Positions 33,418-42,968 of a stretch of DNA of 64,000 nt are shown one piece after another. Source of the stretch: Pelosinus fermentans (GTDB taxonomy: Bacteria > Bacillota > Negativicutes > DSM-13327); the NCBI GenBank assembly GCA_002434245.1, contig DJJR01000026.1, positions 62,001-126,000 on the forward strand, written 5' to 3'. A program made the translations under genes and the position numbers. The notes below the pieces were generated by a model. The model saw only the letters and a program-made list of their open reading frames with translations, was not told the origin of the DNA and searched no databases. Numbering within the stretch: the first letter of the stretch is position 1; the number at the start of each line of letters is the position of its first letter.

Positions 33418-35358
33418 GTGGGGAGAACAACGAAAAATTTGCTGGCAAAAAAGATGATAGGTTCACTGATAAGCAGTACGTTGCTGCTTGCTATTCCAGG
33501 TGGAGTAATGGCTGAAGAAGCTGGAGAGACTTATGACCTGGAAGAAGTGGTGGTGACTGCTAGCCGTATGCCGACAAAACGAGTTGAGACAGCGGCCAAC
33601 GTAACGGTGGTGAGTCGGAGAGAAATTGAGGAGAAAAGCCTGACGACAATTGCTGAGGCATTAATCCAGGCTGGCGTCAAAGTCGAATCAGAGGGTGGCA
33701 GCGCCGTGGATAGTGCCAAAATTATGCTCAATGGCAGTGAGCAGGTTGTCGTACTGGTCGATGGACGCAGGGTCAATTGGGAACAACAGGTTGTTAGTGG
33801 ACGGGCTGGCTATAGTCTGGATATGCTGCCTAATTTAGACAGTGTAGAGAAAATTGAAGTAGTGCGGGGGGCAGCTTCATCTCTTTACGGCAGTTCCGCC
33901 GTTGGCGGTGTAGTCAATATTATTACCCGTAAAGGCACAGAGAGAAATACGACCGCAGCAACGGAATTTGGCAGTTGGGGGTCGCGTCGGTATCGGCTGC
34001 AGACTGGAAATAAGATCGGTGATACTGGCTATCTGGTGACTGCTGAACGATGGAAGCAGGGCAATTATGAATATAAAGACCCACAAAATGGAAAAGTCGT
34101 AACAATGCCTAACAGTGATTTCGAACGGGAGACGGCTTCTGTACGGCTTGACAAGGATTTGGGAGAGGGCAAGATCCTGACCTTTTATTTCGATCATTTA
34201 AATGAAGATGCCGGCTATCCAGTCGCTAAACCGGATAATCCAATGTACAGTCCGAATGCTTCCCGTCATATTGTGTCCAATAACGTGTCGCTGGCCTATC
34301 GCTGGCAGCAGGGTGATAAAGTGACTAACAATTTTCAAGTTTACCGCAATCATTATAGTGCTCTTTGGCATCGTTACCGTTATAATTCTGGCAGCAGCAG
34401 TTATGAAAATCAGGCTGACGGTATTGAGTGGAACCAAAGCCGGAGGCTGAATGAGCAGCATACCTTGCTCAGTGGAGTAGATTGGCGAAATGTGAGTGTT
34501 GGTGTAGCACAAATGGGAACTGCCGATTCAAAGATGCGTAATCTGGGAGTGTTCCTGGAAGATCGGTGGACGCTGAATCCGGCATGGACATTGAGCAGCG
34601 GTCTGCGTTGGGATGATCACAGCATTTACGGCAGTGAATCAACTGCTCGGTTTAGTGTCAATCGAAAAGTAAATGACAAGACCAATATGTATCTCTCTTG
34701 GGGCCAAGTTTATCGTGGACCTGATGCGGACGATCTGTTCATGCCCGATATGGGGTATTACAAAGGGAATCCTAACTTGAAACCGGAGAAAGGTCATACA
34801 ACCATGCTAGGGATGAATAGCAAACTGTCCTCGGGGACAACGATCCAAACCAGCTTATTCAGCACTTATCTAAAGGATGCAATCGACTGGGATCGAAGTG
34901 AAACACCGTGGAAGCCAACGAATGTTGCTAAGCAAAAGAAACGAGGGTTAGATATTGAAGTCATTCATCCGTTAACTCCGGCCTGGGACTTAACAGCAGG
35001 GTATTCTTACCTGCAAGTTAAGGAGGATAATAAGAATGGAAAGGGCTATCAATTGTCCAGCAATAATAGCCAGCCTAATGCATATCGGCTGGGTGTCCGT
35101 TACCATCAAGATGCGTGGAATGTCAGCGTTTTGGGGCGGGGAGCTACTGGACGCAGTCTGACAAGCTTCACCTCCGAGCAGTACTGGGTACTTGATGTGG
35201 CAGCCAGTTATCAAATCCGGCCAGATATGAAGCTATACGCCAAAGTGAATAATCTGACCAATCGAGCCTATGAAACCAATTATGTTTCAGGCTGGGGAAT
35301 TGGGGCTTTTCCAATGGCAGCAAGACAAATAATGGTAGGATTGGAAGGTCGTTTGTAA
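33418..35358 (+). CDS. TonB-dependent outer-membrane receptor
   Basis: 646 residues from a GTG with AAAGGAGGG upstream. A signal peptide (cleavage near GGVMAEE, about residue 32) is followed by the TonB box EEVVVTASRM, a plug domain with VLVDGRRVNW and VVRGAASSLYGSSAVGGVVN, and a 22-strand barrel ending in an aromatic-poor but typical terminal strand (QIMVGLEGRL). This places the gene product in an outer membrane, which among Firmicutes points to Negativicutes. Size is that of CirA/BtuB-class receptors. With the AraC regulator, Fur boxes and downstream transporter genes, a ferric siderophore is the likely substrate, unproven. Confidence 0.94.
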   Translation: MGRTTKNLLAKKMIGSLISSTLLLAIPGGVMAEEAGETYDLEEVVVTASRMPTKRVETAANVTVVSRREIEEKSLTTIAEALIQAGVKVESEGGSAVDSAKIMLNGSEQVVVLVDGRRVNWEQQVVSGRAGYSLDMLPNLDSVEKIEVVRGAASSLYGSSAVGGVVNIITRKGTERNTTAATEFGSWGSRRYRLQTGNKIGDTGYLVTAERWKQGNYEYKDPQNGKVVTMPNSDFERETASVRLDKDLGEGKILTFYFDHLNEDAGYPVAKPDNPMYSPNASRHIVSNNVSLAYRWQQGDKVTNNFQVYRNHYSALWHRYRYNSGSSSYENQADGIEWNQSRRLNEQHTLLSGVDWRNVSVGVAQMGTADSKMRNLGVFLEDRWTLNPAWTLSSGLRWDDHSIYGSESTARFSVNRKVNDKTNMYLSWGQVYRGPDADDLFMPDMGYYKGNPNLKPEKGHTTMLGMNSKLSSGTTIQTSLFSTYLKDAIDWDRSETPWKPTNVAKQKKRGLDIEVIHPLTPAWDLTAGYSYLQVKEDNKNGKGYQLSSNNSQPNAYRLGVRYHQDAWNVSVLGRGATGRSLTSFTSEQYWVLDVAASYQIRPDMKLYAKVNNLTNRAYETNYVSGWGIGAFPMAARQIMVGLEGRL

Positions 35359-35366
35359 TAAATGAA

Positions 35367-35396
35367 GAAAGGGTTATCGCCAGCGATAACCCTTTC
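35367..35396 (+). promoter_or_regulatory. Perfect 14-bp hairpin between receptor and EcfT genes
   Basis: GAAAGGGTTATCGC and GCGATAACCCTTTC are separated by CA. No T-run follows, so it is not a full intrinsic terminator; it may protect the upstream mRNA 3' end or lower expression of the transporter genes relative to the receptor. EcfT starts 30 bp later with no room for a normal promoter. Confidence 0.65.
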
Positions 35397-35425
35397 ACGT
35401 TAGGGATCAGGAAAGGGGAACAATC

Positions 35426-36178
35426 ATGAACTCGCGCATAACGTTTAAAGCAGCGGCACCTGACCCTAGGGTATTGCTGCTAGTATCTTCAGTAACTTGT
35501 ACGCTATGCTTTGTGCTGAATCATCGATTCAGTCTCATGGTGGTATTTATTCTTATGGCGGTCAGTATGGTTTTATTAAAAATGACTAAGCCAGCCCTTC
35601 GGTTCATTTTGGCATATGGTGTGTTGGTCAGCTTGGAACAGTTGACGTTACTGATTGGGGTTAAAGAAATTCAAGTAGCAGCAGCAGTAGTAGTAGTGTT
35701 TTTATGGCGATTTTTACCCGTTATGATGGCAGGGTTGATGGTTGTGACGAGAATCAGGATTAATGAATTAATTATTGCCCTGGAACATATGCATGTACCC
35801 AATCAAATAAATATTCCACTTACTATTGCTTTTCGATATTTGCCAACTGTTTATCAGGAACTGGGGTGTATCCGGGATAATTTAAAGCTGAGAAACTTGC
35901 CGGTAACTCCTTGGCAAATCTTATGTCAGCCGATAACGGCTGTTGAGCAGTTGCTAGTACCATTATTAATGCGCAGTGTTCATCTGGCGGATGAATTGGC
36001 GGCCACAGCTTTATGCAAGGGTCTTACTGCATATAATAAGCGGACTTCGGCTTCAGATGTACATTTTAGAAGGCGTGACTGGGCATTGTGTACAGTATGT
36101 ATATTAGTTGCTGCAATATTGCTTGCAGGTGAGGAATCCCTTAAGCAAAATCGCAATTGGGGGTGGTATTTTGGTTAA
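35426..36178 (+). CDS. Energy-coupling factor transmembrane protein (EcfT-like)
   Basis: 250 residues with five or so transmembrane helices at 20-115 and near the C-terminus. The cytoplasmic coupling region holds LPTVYQELGCIRDNLKLRNL and ELAATALCKGLTAY, where most EcfT proteins have two ARG/RG motifs; here these read KLRN and CKG, so they are divergent. The family couples two ATPase domains to a substrate-binding S protein. The double ATPase and an S component lie 3.5 kb downstream. AAAGGGGAA precedes the ATG. Its stop overlaps the next gene start by 8 bp. Confidence 0.82.
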   Translation: MNSRITFKAAAPDPRVLLLVSSVTCTLCFVLNHRFSLMVVFILMAVSMVLLKMTKPALRFILAYGVLVSLEQLTLLIGVKEIQVAAAVVVVFLWRFLPVMMAGLMVVTRIRINELIIALEHMHVPNQINIPLTIAFRYLPTVYQELGCIRDNLKLRNLPVTPWQILCQPITAVEQLLVPLLMRSVHLADELAATALCKGLTAYNKRTSASDVHFRRRDWALCTVCILVAAILLAGEESLKQNRNWGWYFG

Positions 36179-37985
36179 GTATGAATCGGGGGCTGGCAGG
36201 CTGTTGGAGATTGCCGCTGAAAAATCAGCATTGCTCATTTGGGCAGGAATATTTTCAATTTGCAGCGCTATTTTTCTACAGGTACCCTATCTGGCGGTAT
36301 ATTTCATTTTAGCCGAATTGCTGCGTAACATGGCTCAGCCTGAAATGGCTGACAAAATTGTAATGTTGCATTGGGGCATGATTGCCATGCTAAGTTTAAT
36401 CGGTGGGATTATAGCCATGTATCTGGGGGGGTTATGTTCACACATTGCTGCCTTTCATATCTTATATAAACTGCGGCTTCGCCTGACTGAGCATATCGGC
36501 AGGTTATCTTTAGGATATTTAACACAAACTTCCATCGGGATTGTACGAAAGACACTAGAACAAAATGTAGAAAAAATTGAGAAGTTTATCGCTCATCAAC
36601 TGCCGGATATCATTAGTGTTATGGGAGCGATGCTGGTTATGCTGGCCGCCATGTTTTATTTACATCCCTGGCTAACAGTGGTATGTCTGATACCTCTGTT
36701 TTTGTGCCTTGCGCTTCAATTGGGCATGATGCTCAATCAGCAGGCGAAGCAGCGCGTAAGGGCCTATTATGATGCACTTGAGCAGATTAATGCTTCAACA
36801 GTGCAATATATCCGGGGCATGGCCGCCGTAAAAGTATTTGGGCAGACCGTACATTCCTTTCGGCAGCTTTATCACGATATTATCCGTTATCGGGATTTGT
36901 CTGTCAGATATTCCGATCAGTTTCAAAATGGCTTTAGTATGTTTAAGGTGGTGCTTGGTTCGATCCTGACTTTCGTTTTACCTGGCGGTATTTATCTTTT
37001 AAGCCGTGACCCTGGTAATATAGATTTGGTCTTGGTTTTATTGTTTTTTCTTATTATGGCTCCTGGTCTGGCAGTGCCTATTTACAAACTGATGCATTTT
37101 GCCGGTGCATTTCGTGATATTACGGAAGGAGTTGCACGGATTGATAGTATTCTGCAAGAAAAGCCCCTGCCCCAAGTGGAAATTTCCAGCCTGCCACAAT
37201 CTTTTGATGTTGAATTTGATGAGGTAACTTTTTCGTATAATGGTTATGGGGCAGAAGGTAGTCTGCCAGTGCTTAACAATGTAAGTTTCAAGGCACTGCC
37301 CGGTCGTATTACTGCATTGGTGGGACCTTCCGGCTCAGGAAAGTCGACCGCAGCCAATCTAATTCCGCGTTTTTGGGATGTTGATCGGGGGGCAGTCAAG
37401 ATCGGCGGCATAGATATTCGTAATATTCAAAGCAAAGACCTGATGAATACGGTGTCCTTCGTTTTTCAGGATACATTTTTATTTTATGATACTTTATATG
37501 CTAATATTGCCGCAGGTCGGCCAAGTGCTACTAGGGAGGAAGTCTATGCGGCAGCTCGTGCAGCCCAATGTCATGGGTTTATTGAGAGGTTGCCCCAAGG
37601 TTATGATACTGTGATTGGTGAGGGAGGTACGTATTTATCAGGTGGGGAGGAACAGCGTGTGGCTGTTGCTAGGGCCATTTTGAAAAATGCACCAATTTTG
37701 GTGTTAGATGAAGCTACTGCCTTTGCAGATGCTGAAAATGAATACAAGCTACAATTAGCACTGAAAGCATTAATGTGTGATAAAACAGTGATTGTCATTG
37801 CTCACCGCCTTGCATCCATCAAAGAAGCCGATAACATCTTGGTTTTTCAGAGAGGTACAATTGTCGAAGAAGGAACTCATCTAGAATTGATTGAGGGCAA
37901 TGGCTTATATACTGCTATGTGGACTGCTTACACGAATACTGATGCATGGAAGTTGGGAACTGTGGCGGGGAAGGGTAACAGATGA
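36171..37985 (+). CDS. ABC transporter, fused membrane and ATPase domains (YbtP/IrtA-like)
   Basis: 604 residues from the TTG at 36171 (GGGGGTGG upstream), overlapping the EcfT stop; a longer frame to 36108 lies inside EcfT. Six transmembrane helices (residues about 20-310) are followed by an ATPase domain with GPSGSGKST, YLSGGEEQR and ILVLDEATAFADAENE. The FADAENE sequence after Walker B is what I recall for the siderophore importers YbtP/YbtQ and IrtA/IrtB, which have exporter-like folds but bring ferric siderophores in. It pairs with the next gene, a heterodimer by context. ATGA overlap (4 bp) with that gene. Confidence 0.88.
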   Translation: MVKYESGAGRLLEIAAEKSALLIWAGIFSICSAIFLQVPYLAVYFILAELLRNMAQPEMADKIVMLHWGMIAMLSLIGGIIAMYLGGLCSHIAAFHILYKLRLRLTEHIGRLSLGYLTQTSIGIVRKTLEQNVEKIEKFIAHQLPDIISVMGAMLVMLAAMFYLHPWLTVVCLIPLFLCLALQLGMMLNQQAKQRVRAYYDALEQINASTVQYIRGMAAVKVFGQTVHSFRQLYHDIIRYRDLSVRYSDQFQNGFSMFKVVLGSILTFVLPGGIYLLSRDPGNIDLVLVLLFFLIMAPGLAVPIYKLMHFAGAFRDITEGVARIDSILQEKPLPQVEISSLPQSFDVEFDEVTFSYNGYGAEGSLPVLNNVSFKALPGRITALVGPSGSGKSTAANLIPRFWDVDRGAVKIGGIDIRNIQSKDLMNTVSFVFQDTFLFYDTLYANIAAGRPSATREEVYAAARAAQCHGFIERLPQGYDTVIGEGGTYLSGGEEQRVAVARAILKNAPILVLDEATAFADAENEYKLQLALKALMCDKTVIVIAHRLASIKEADNILVFQRGTIVEEGTHLELIEGNGLYTAMWTAYTNTDAWKLGTVAGKGNR

Positions 37986-39715
37986 AGCTATATAATATTA
38001 CGATTGGAGAACCAAAAAAAATTTTTAAGCCTGCTCTGTATGGGGTTTTGTCTAATATCATTAATGTTTTGCCATTTGCATTGGCGATTGAGGCAGTTCG
38101 TCTCATTTTTAGTTCTTTTGCCCAACCAGGAATAACCCTGGATCTAGCCCGGCTATGGCTGGTTTGTGGAAGTATGGTGCTGACCATATTTGTTATGTTC
38201 GGTGGTGAAGTGCTGGCTTATCGGGCAGCATACCGGGGCGCCTACCTACTGGCGGCCACTGGGCGGGTGAAGCTGGCTGAGCACTTGCGGAAATTGCCAT
38301 TGGGAGCGATAATCAGTCGAGATTCGGGAGGTCTTAGTAACATGATGATGGGTGATTTTGCTCTTATAGAGCATTCATTATCTCATTTGGTACCACAATT
38401 GATTGGTGCCTTAGTCCTGCCATTGCTGGCTTTTTTGTTACTGTTATTCTTGGATTGGAGGATGGCAGTGACGATGTTTGCAGCATTGCCTGTTGTCATT
38501 TTACTTACAATGCTTACTGCCAAACTGCAATTGCGGCTAGGAGGTGGTCATATGAAGGCTAAGATTAGTGCTATTAACCGACTACAGGAATATTTAAATG
38601 GTATTCGGGTAATTAAAGCACATAATTTGACTGGAGAACGTTTTATCAAATTAGAAGAAGCCTTCCGGAATCTAATGACAGCCAGTATAAAGTTTGAAAG
38701 TTTAGTCGTGCCTGCTGTTATGGCTGCAATTGTTTGTATACGGGCTGGTCTGCCGCTAATGGTATTTATCGGAGTTCATTTGCTGCTCGGAGGTGAGTTG
38801 TCGATTGTTGCCTTTGTAACATTTTTGCTTATTGGTACCAGGATCTTTGATCCTCTGACTACTGTGCTGATTAATTTTGCGGAACTGAGCTACAATGAGC
38901 AAGCTGGCCGCAGAATAGTTGAGTTATATACAGAACCAATCATGAGGGGGCTGGAGGTGCCGCCAAACAAATATGATATTACACTGGAACAGGTTACCTT
39001 TCAATATGGAGATTCTTTTGTACTCGCAAATGTTTCGCTGCAGATCCCGGAAGGATCATTAACAGCCTTTGTTGGCCCTTCTGGTGGAGGAAAAAGCACA
39101 GTCTTCAAGCTTATAGCTCGCTTTTATGATCCACAGCAAGGTCGTGTTCTGCTCGGAGGTAAAGACATCAAAACAATTGAGCCTGAATTATTGTTGGAAA
39201 AGATTTCAGTTGTATTCCAGGATGTCTATTTATTTCAAGATACAATCGGCAATAATATCAGAATGGGCCGCCAGTCGGCCACTCAGCAGGAAGTTGAAGA
39301 AGCGGCGCAGCGGGCTTGCTGCCATACTTTTATCATGCAGTTGCCACAAGGCTATAACACTCCGGTAGGTGAAGGGGGGTGTACGTTATCTGGTGGTGAA
39401 AAACAACGAATTTCCATAGCGCGTGCTATATTGAAAGATGCGCCAGTAGTCTTGCTGGATGAAGCGACAGCTGCACTGGATCCTGAAAATGAGCAGGACA
39501 TACAAAAGGCGATCAACGAACTGATTCATGGCAGAACGGTTATTGTTATTGCTCATAAGTTAAAAACGGTATCTACTGCCGATCAGATAGTGGTTTTGGC
39601 GGACGGCCAGGTAGTAGAACAAGGGCAGCACAGAGAACTGCTGGCAGGGAAAGGCCTCTACTCCCAGCTTTGGGATTTGCAGCAAACAATGCAGGGGTGG
39701 CGAATATCATCCTAG
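37982..39715 (+). CDS. ABC transporter, fused membrane and ATPase domains (YbtQ/IrtB-like)
   Basis: 577 residues. Six transmembrane helices in the first 300 residues, then an ATPase with FVGPSGGGKST, CTLSGGEKQR and VVLLDEATAALDPENE, all motifs intact. The 4-bp overlap with the preceding half transporter argues for a 1:1 heterodimer. Together they would carry the siderophore, or the iron it brings, across the inner membrane. No periplasmic binding protein is encoded in the locus. The EcfA double ATPase follows at 18 bp. Confidence 0.88.
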   Translation: MKLYNITIGEPKKIFKPALYGVLSNIINVLPFALAIEAVRLIFSSFAQPGITLDLARLWLVCGSMVLTIFVMFGGEVLAYRAAYRGAYLLAATGRVKLAEHLRKLPLGAIISRDSGGLSNMMMGDFALIEHSLSHLVPQLIGALVLPLLAFLLLLFLDWRMAVTMFAALPVVILLTMLTAKLQLRLGGGHMKAKISAINRLQEYLNGIRVIKAHNLTGERFIKLEEAFRNLMTASIKFESLVVPAVMAAIVCIRAGLPLMVFIGVHLLLGGELSIVAFVTFLLIGTRIFDPLTTVLINFAELSYNEQAGRRIVELYTEPIMRGLEVPPNKYDITLEQVTFQYGDSFVLANVSLQIPEGSLTAFVGPSGGGKSTVFKLIARFYDPQQGRVLLGGKDIKTIEPELLLEKISVVFQDVYLFQDTIGNNIRMGRQSATQQEVEEAAQRACCHTFIMQLPQGYNTPVGEGGCTLSGGEKQRISIARAILKDAPVVLLDEATAALDPENEQDIQKAINELIHGRTVIVIAHKLKTVSTADQIVVLADGQVVEQGQHRELLAGKGLYSQLWDLQQTMQGWRISS

Positions 39716-39733
39716 GGGAATTGAGGTACATGT

Positions 39734-41212
39734 ATGTGTAAAATTCAAATTAGTTTCAATGACGTATCGTTCCAATATATGAATGCCGCTGAGTCTGCTT
39801 TAGTTAAATTTAATTTACAAGTAAAAGAGGGAGAGACGGTTTTGTTAACAGGACAAAGTGGTTGCGGCAAAACTACCGTAATTCGCGGTATTAATGGGCT
39901 GATTCCTCACTTTTTCGCTGGTCGATTACAGGGCACGATTCGAGTTGCTGAGATGGACGTTGAAAGTACGCCAATCCAGCAGTTGGCCCGGAAAGTTGGC
40001 TCGGTGTTTCAAGACCCACGATCCCAGTTCTTCACATTGGACGTTATGACGGAACTTGCCTTTCCTGGTGAAAATTTTGGCTTAAGCGGAGCAGTGATTC
40101 GTGATAATATGATGACTGTTATCAATGATTTGGAGCTGTATGACATTGTAGATCGCCGACTTTGCAACTTGTCCAACGGTGAAAAACAGAAAGTTGCCAT
40201 TGCTTCTGTTTATACAGTTGCTTCGGCAATTTTCGTGCTGGATGAGCCTTCATCCAATCTGGATGGCAAGGGGATAGCTAAGTTACAGAAGGTGCTGGCA
40301 CAGCTCAAAAGCAAAGGATATACGATTATTATTTCCGAGCACCGATTTCATTATCTGGCTGGATTAGCGGATCGAGTTGTTTGCATGGCAGAGGGTAAAG
40401 TGCATAGTGAATGGCTGAGCAATGCTTTTTTCAGTAAATCCAGCTGCTGGTTTGAACAAATGGGGTTAAGAATGGCTAGTCCCCAGGAACTGTCTCCTTC
40501 GCCTGTAAGCAGGAGCAAAGCTGACGGTAAGCCGGTTGTAATGGCTAGAGATATTTGTTTTAGCTACAATCCTTCGCGGCAGATTTTAACCGATATTTCC
40601 CTGACGGCTTGTGCTGGTGAGATCATTGGTATTGTAGGACAAAATGGTGTTGGTAAAAGCTCGTTGGTAAAAGTTCTGCTAGGGTTAAAGAAGCAGACGA
40701 AAGGTACTGTCTATTTAAATAATCGCCGATGCACAGTGGCCCAGCGACTGACACAGTCCTTTTATTGTTTGCAGGAGGCGGACTATCAGTTGTTTGCCGC
40801 CAGTGTGGATGAGGAAATGTTGCTAGGGTTATATCTGGGTGATAGGGTTAGGCAGAAGGCTGCAAATTTACTATGTTTTTTTGGATTGGATAAGTATCGG
40901 GACTGCCATCCGGCTACTCTTTCAGGTGGGCAAAAACAACGACTGACCATTGCTTTGTCTTGTATGAGGAATACAGGTCCACTGTATTTTGATGAACCTA
41001 CCAGTGGTCTAGATGGCGGTAATATGCGTCTGGTCAGTAGTTTGATCCGAAATTTGGCCGATGAAGGTCGTTGTGTTTTTGTTATTTCTCATGATTATGA
41101 ATTTATGCTGCAGACTGTTAACAAAGTTATACATCTTACGGGCAGAGGGCAGACTGAGGTATTTGACCTCAATGAGCAAACCGCAGACAAACTGTGGTCA
41201 ATCCTGGAATGA
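39734..41212 (+). CDS. ECF-type double ATPase (EcfA1-EcfA2 fused)
   Basis: 492 residues with two complete ABC domains and no membrane segment. The first (residues 1-225) has LLTGQSGCGKTT, signature LSNGEKQK (Gly to Asn at the second G of LSGGE) and VLDEPSSNLD; the second (about 265-490) has GIVGQNGVGKSS, LSGGQKQR and YFDEPTSGLD. In ECF transporters two such domains drive one EcfT and one S component, here fused in one chain. AATTGAGG precedes the ATG, 18 bp after the previous stop. The S-protein gene follows 12 bp after its stop. Confidence 0.88.
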   Translation: MCKIQISFNDVSFQYMNAAESALVKFNLQVKEGETVLLTGQSGCGKTTVIRGINGLIPHFFAGRLQGTIRVAEMDVESTPIQQLARKVGSVFQDPRSQFFTLDVMTELAFPGENFGLSGAVIRDNMMTVINDLELYDIVDRRLCNLSNGEKQKVAIASVYTVASAIFVLDEPSSNLDGKGIAKLQKVLAQLKSKGYTIIISEHRFHYLAGLADRVVCMAEGKVHSEWLSNAFFSKSSCWFEQMGLRMASPQELSPSPVSRSKADGKPVVMARDICFSYNPSRQILTDISLTACAGEIIGIVGQNGVGKSSLVKVLLGLKKQTKGTVYLNNRRCTVAQRLTQSFYCLQEADYQLFAASVDEEMLLGLYLGDRVRQKAANLLCFFGLDKYRDCHPATLSGGQKQRLTIALSCMRNTGPLYFDEPTSGLDGGNMRLVSSLIRNLADEGRCVFVISHDYEFMLQTVNKVIHLTGRGQTEVFDLNEQTADKLWSILE

Positions 41213-41224
41213 GGAGTGTATTGT

Positions 41225-41839
41225 ATGGTAAATGAAAGTGGTAACAGCAAGGTTGTTAAAGAATTGATCACTATTGGGATTTTCAATGCAATTGCCATTG
41301 CGGTTTTTTTTGCCGTAGGATTAAGCTTGAGCTTTATAACGACCTTAATACCAGTGGTTGCAGTGATCATGCCAGCCATTTTAGCATTGCCGGGAGGAAT
41401 TATTTATCTTTTAATGATAACGAAGGCCCCAACTAAAGGCGTTTTTATTATTAGCGGTATATTACTAGGGGTGTTCATGGTGGCTGTCGGCAATATGGTG
41501 TTTTTTCTAATTTCTATGACAGTGGCAGGATTTGCAGCCGAGGCTGTATTTACGGTAATCGGTCGTAAAAAATTTTGGGCAGCGGCCACTGGTTTTGCTG
41601 TGTTGATGATTGGCTTTGTGGCTGGTGGTTATTTTCCGATGATCTTTATGCGCAAAGCATATTTGGATTTTCAACTAGCTCGTGGTCTTGATTCAGCTTA
41701 TCTGGAAGCGATGATAGCAATACTGAATCCAGGGGTATTTGCCGGAATTATAATTATTACGGCGACCGCCGCCTATTTGGGCAGTTTATGGGGACGTAAG
41801 GTGCTTCATAAACATTTTGCCAAAGCCGGAATTTTATAA
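41225..41839 (+). CDS. MptD/Trep_Strep family ECF substrate-binding membrane protein
   Basis: 204 residues from the ATG at 41225 with GAGGAG nine bases upstream; a GTG at 41216 overlaps that site. Six hydrophobic helices (ITIGIFNAIAIAVFFAVGLS, TLIPVVAVIMPAILALPGGI, and others). It matches my memory of the Trep_Strep/MptD S-component family, whose ligands are not firmly known. It is the last gene of the receptor-ECF-ABC locus, with a terminator-like hairpin after it. The S protein would supply specificity to EcfT/EcfA. Confidence 0.8.
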   Translation: MVNESGNSKVVKELITIGIFNAIAIAVFFAVGLSLSFITTLIPVVAVIMPAILALPGGIIYLLMITKAPTKGVFIISGILLGVFMVAVGNMVFFLISMTVAGFAAEAVFTVIGRKKFWAAATGFAVLMIGFVAGGYFPMIFMRKAYLDFQLARGLDSAYLEAMIAILNPGVFAGIIIITATAAYLGSLWGRKVLHKHFAKAGIL

Positions 41840-41849
41840 AAAGCCGCTT

Positions 41850-41884
41850 AAATATCCCGCCTGATTTCAGGCGGGATATTTATA
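41850..41884 (+). terminator. Hairpin ending the iron-uptake locus
   Basis: AATATCCCGCCTGA pairs perfectly with TCAGGCGGGATATT around TT, followed by TATAT rather than a pure T-run. Confidence 0.7.
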
Positions 41885-42006
41885 TGTAGTGGCATCTGAG
41901 CATGTAAGACATAGAGTATTTTGATATATACTTTGAACTGACAGGAATATTAAAATGTATTATAGAAATTTTCTACGAAGACTAATTTCTTTAAGGAGAG
42001 CTGAAT

Positions 42007-42831
42007 ATGATATCCTTACTTACTCAAAGAGATAAAACCAGTGTAATAGAATTTTTAAAGCAAGATAGTATAGCAGGTGCTTTTATCATAGGAAATGTGC
42101 TGGAATTTGGCTTGGATAATCGTAAAGATCAGAGAAGATGCGGCGATTATTACGGATATTTTTCAAAGGGTCAATTAGCCGGGATATTGCCTTTTTATAA
42201 CATGGGCAGTTGTATTCCTTTATTTCATGAGGAGGAAGTGATTGAGCCTTTTGCTCAGATTATGGTGCACCGCCCTCTAGAGATGTTAATCGGCATGAAG
42301 AAGTTTGTTCAGCCTTTGTATGAGATCATTTCCGGAGAGAAAAACACGTTAACGTATCAGGAGAGCAGTTATTTTGTAAATAAGAGCTTAACGCCTTTTT
42401 CGTTAGGAGACAGCAGTTTTGCCGAAGCAAATGAGCTTGATCATCATCGTGTAGCAGCTTTTGTAAAGGATGCCTACTGGCACGGTTTTCATCAACAATA
42501 CAGCCTGGAAGAAGTCGAAGCGTTTGTGGAGCAGCGTGCCATTGAGGAAGAACTATTATTTCTTATGGCAGAAGGTAAAATGGTTGCCCAGGCGTATATC
42601 CAAGCGGCTACGGATGAAATTAATCAGATTGGCGGTGTGTATACCGTAGAAGAAGAACGGGGGAAAGGGTATTGCAAAGCCATTGTATCTAAACTATGTC
42701 AAAATATTATCAAGCGTGGAAAGACGCCGACGCTAATCGTACGTAAAAATAATTTTTCCGCAGTACGAGCTTACACCTCTTTAGGATTTACGTACTTTGA
42801 TGATTATCTTCTGATCAAATTTCAAGTATAG
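42007..42831 (+). CDS. GNAT-family N-acetyltransferase
   Basis: 274 residues. The C-terminal half has the acetyl-CoA site VYTVEEERGKGYCKAIVSKL and the final NFSAVRAYTSLGFTYFDDY of GNAT enzymes. The first 130 residues are a divergent, possibly degenerate, second GNAT-like domain. The acceptor substrate cannot be told from sequence. AAGGAGAG precedes the ATG. It stands alone between the iron locus and the chemotaxis receptor. Confidence 0.85.
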   Translation: MISLLTQRDKTSVIEFLKQDSIAGAFIIGNVLEFGLDNRKDQRRCGDYYGYFSKGQLAGILPFYNMGSCIPLFHEEEVIEPFAQIMVHRPLEMLIGMKKFVQPLYEIISGEKNTLTYQESSYFVNKSLTPFSLGDSSFAEANELDHHRVAAFVKDAYWHGFHQQYSLEEVEAFVEQRAIEEELLFLMAEGKMVAQAYIQAATDEINQIGGVYTVEEERGKGYCKAIVSKLCQNIIKRGKTPTLIVRKNNFSAVRAYTSLGFTYFDDYLLIKFQV

Positions 42832-42968
42832 CTGGCATGATGTAAGGTGCTGTTTACGGAATTAGAATAAAAAAAGTATATTTCAGATTGAATCTTAAAA
42901 ATGAATGAGTTAATATAAGAACATTACGTCATTCATGCAAGTAAGAATCTTAATAAGAGGAGAATTCT

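Noticed and set aside
33877-34197. Minus-strand frames inside the TonB receptor gene
   Set aside because: The plus frame is a full receptor with signal peptide, TonB box and plug; the others are shadows.
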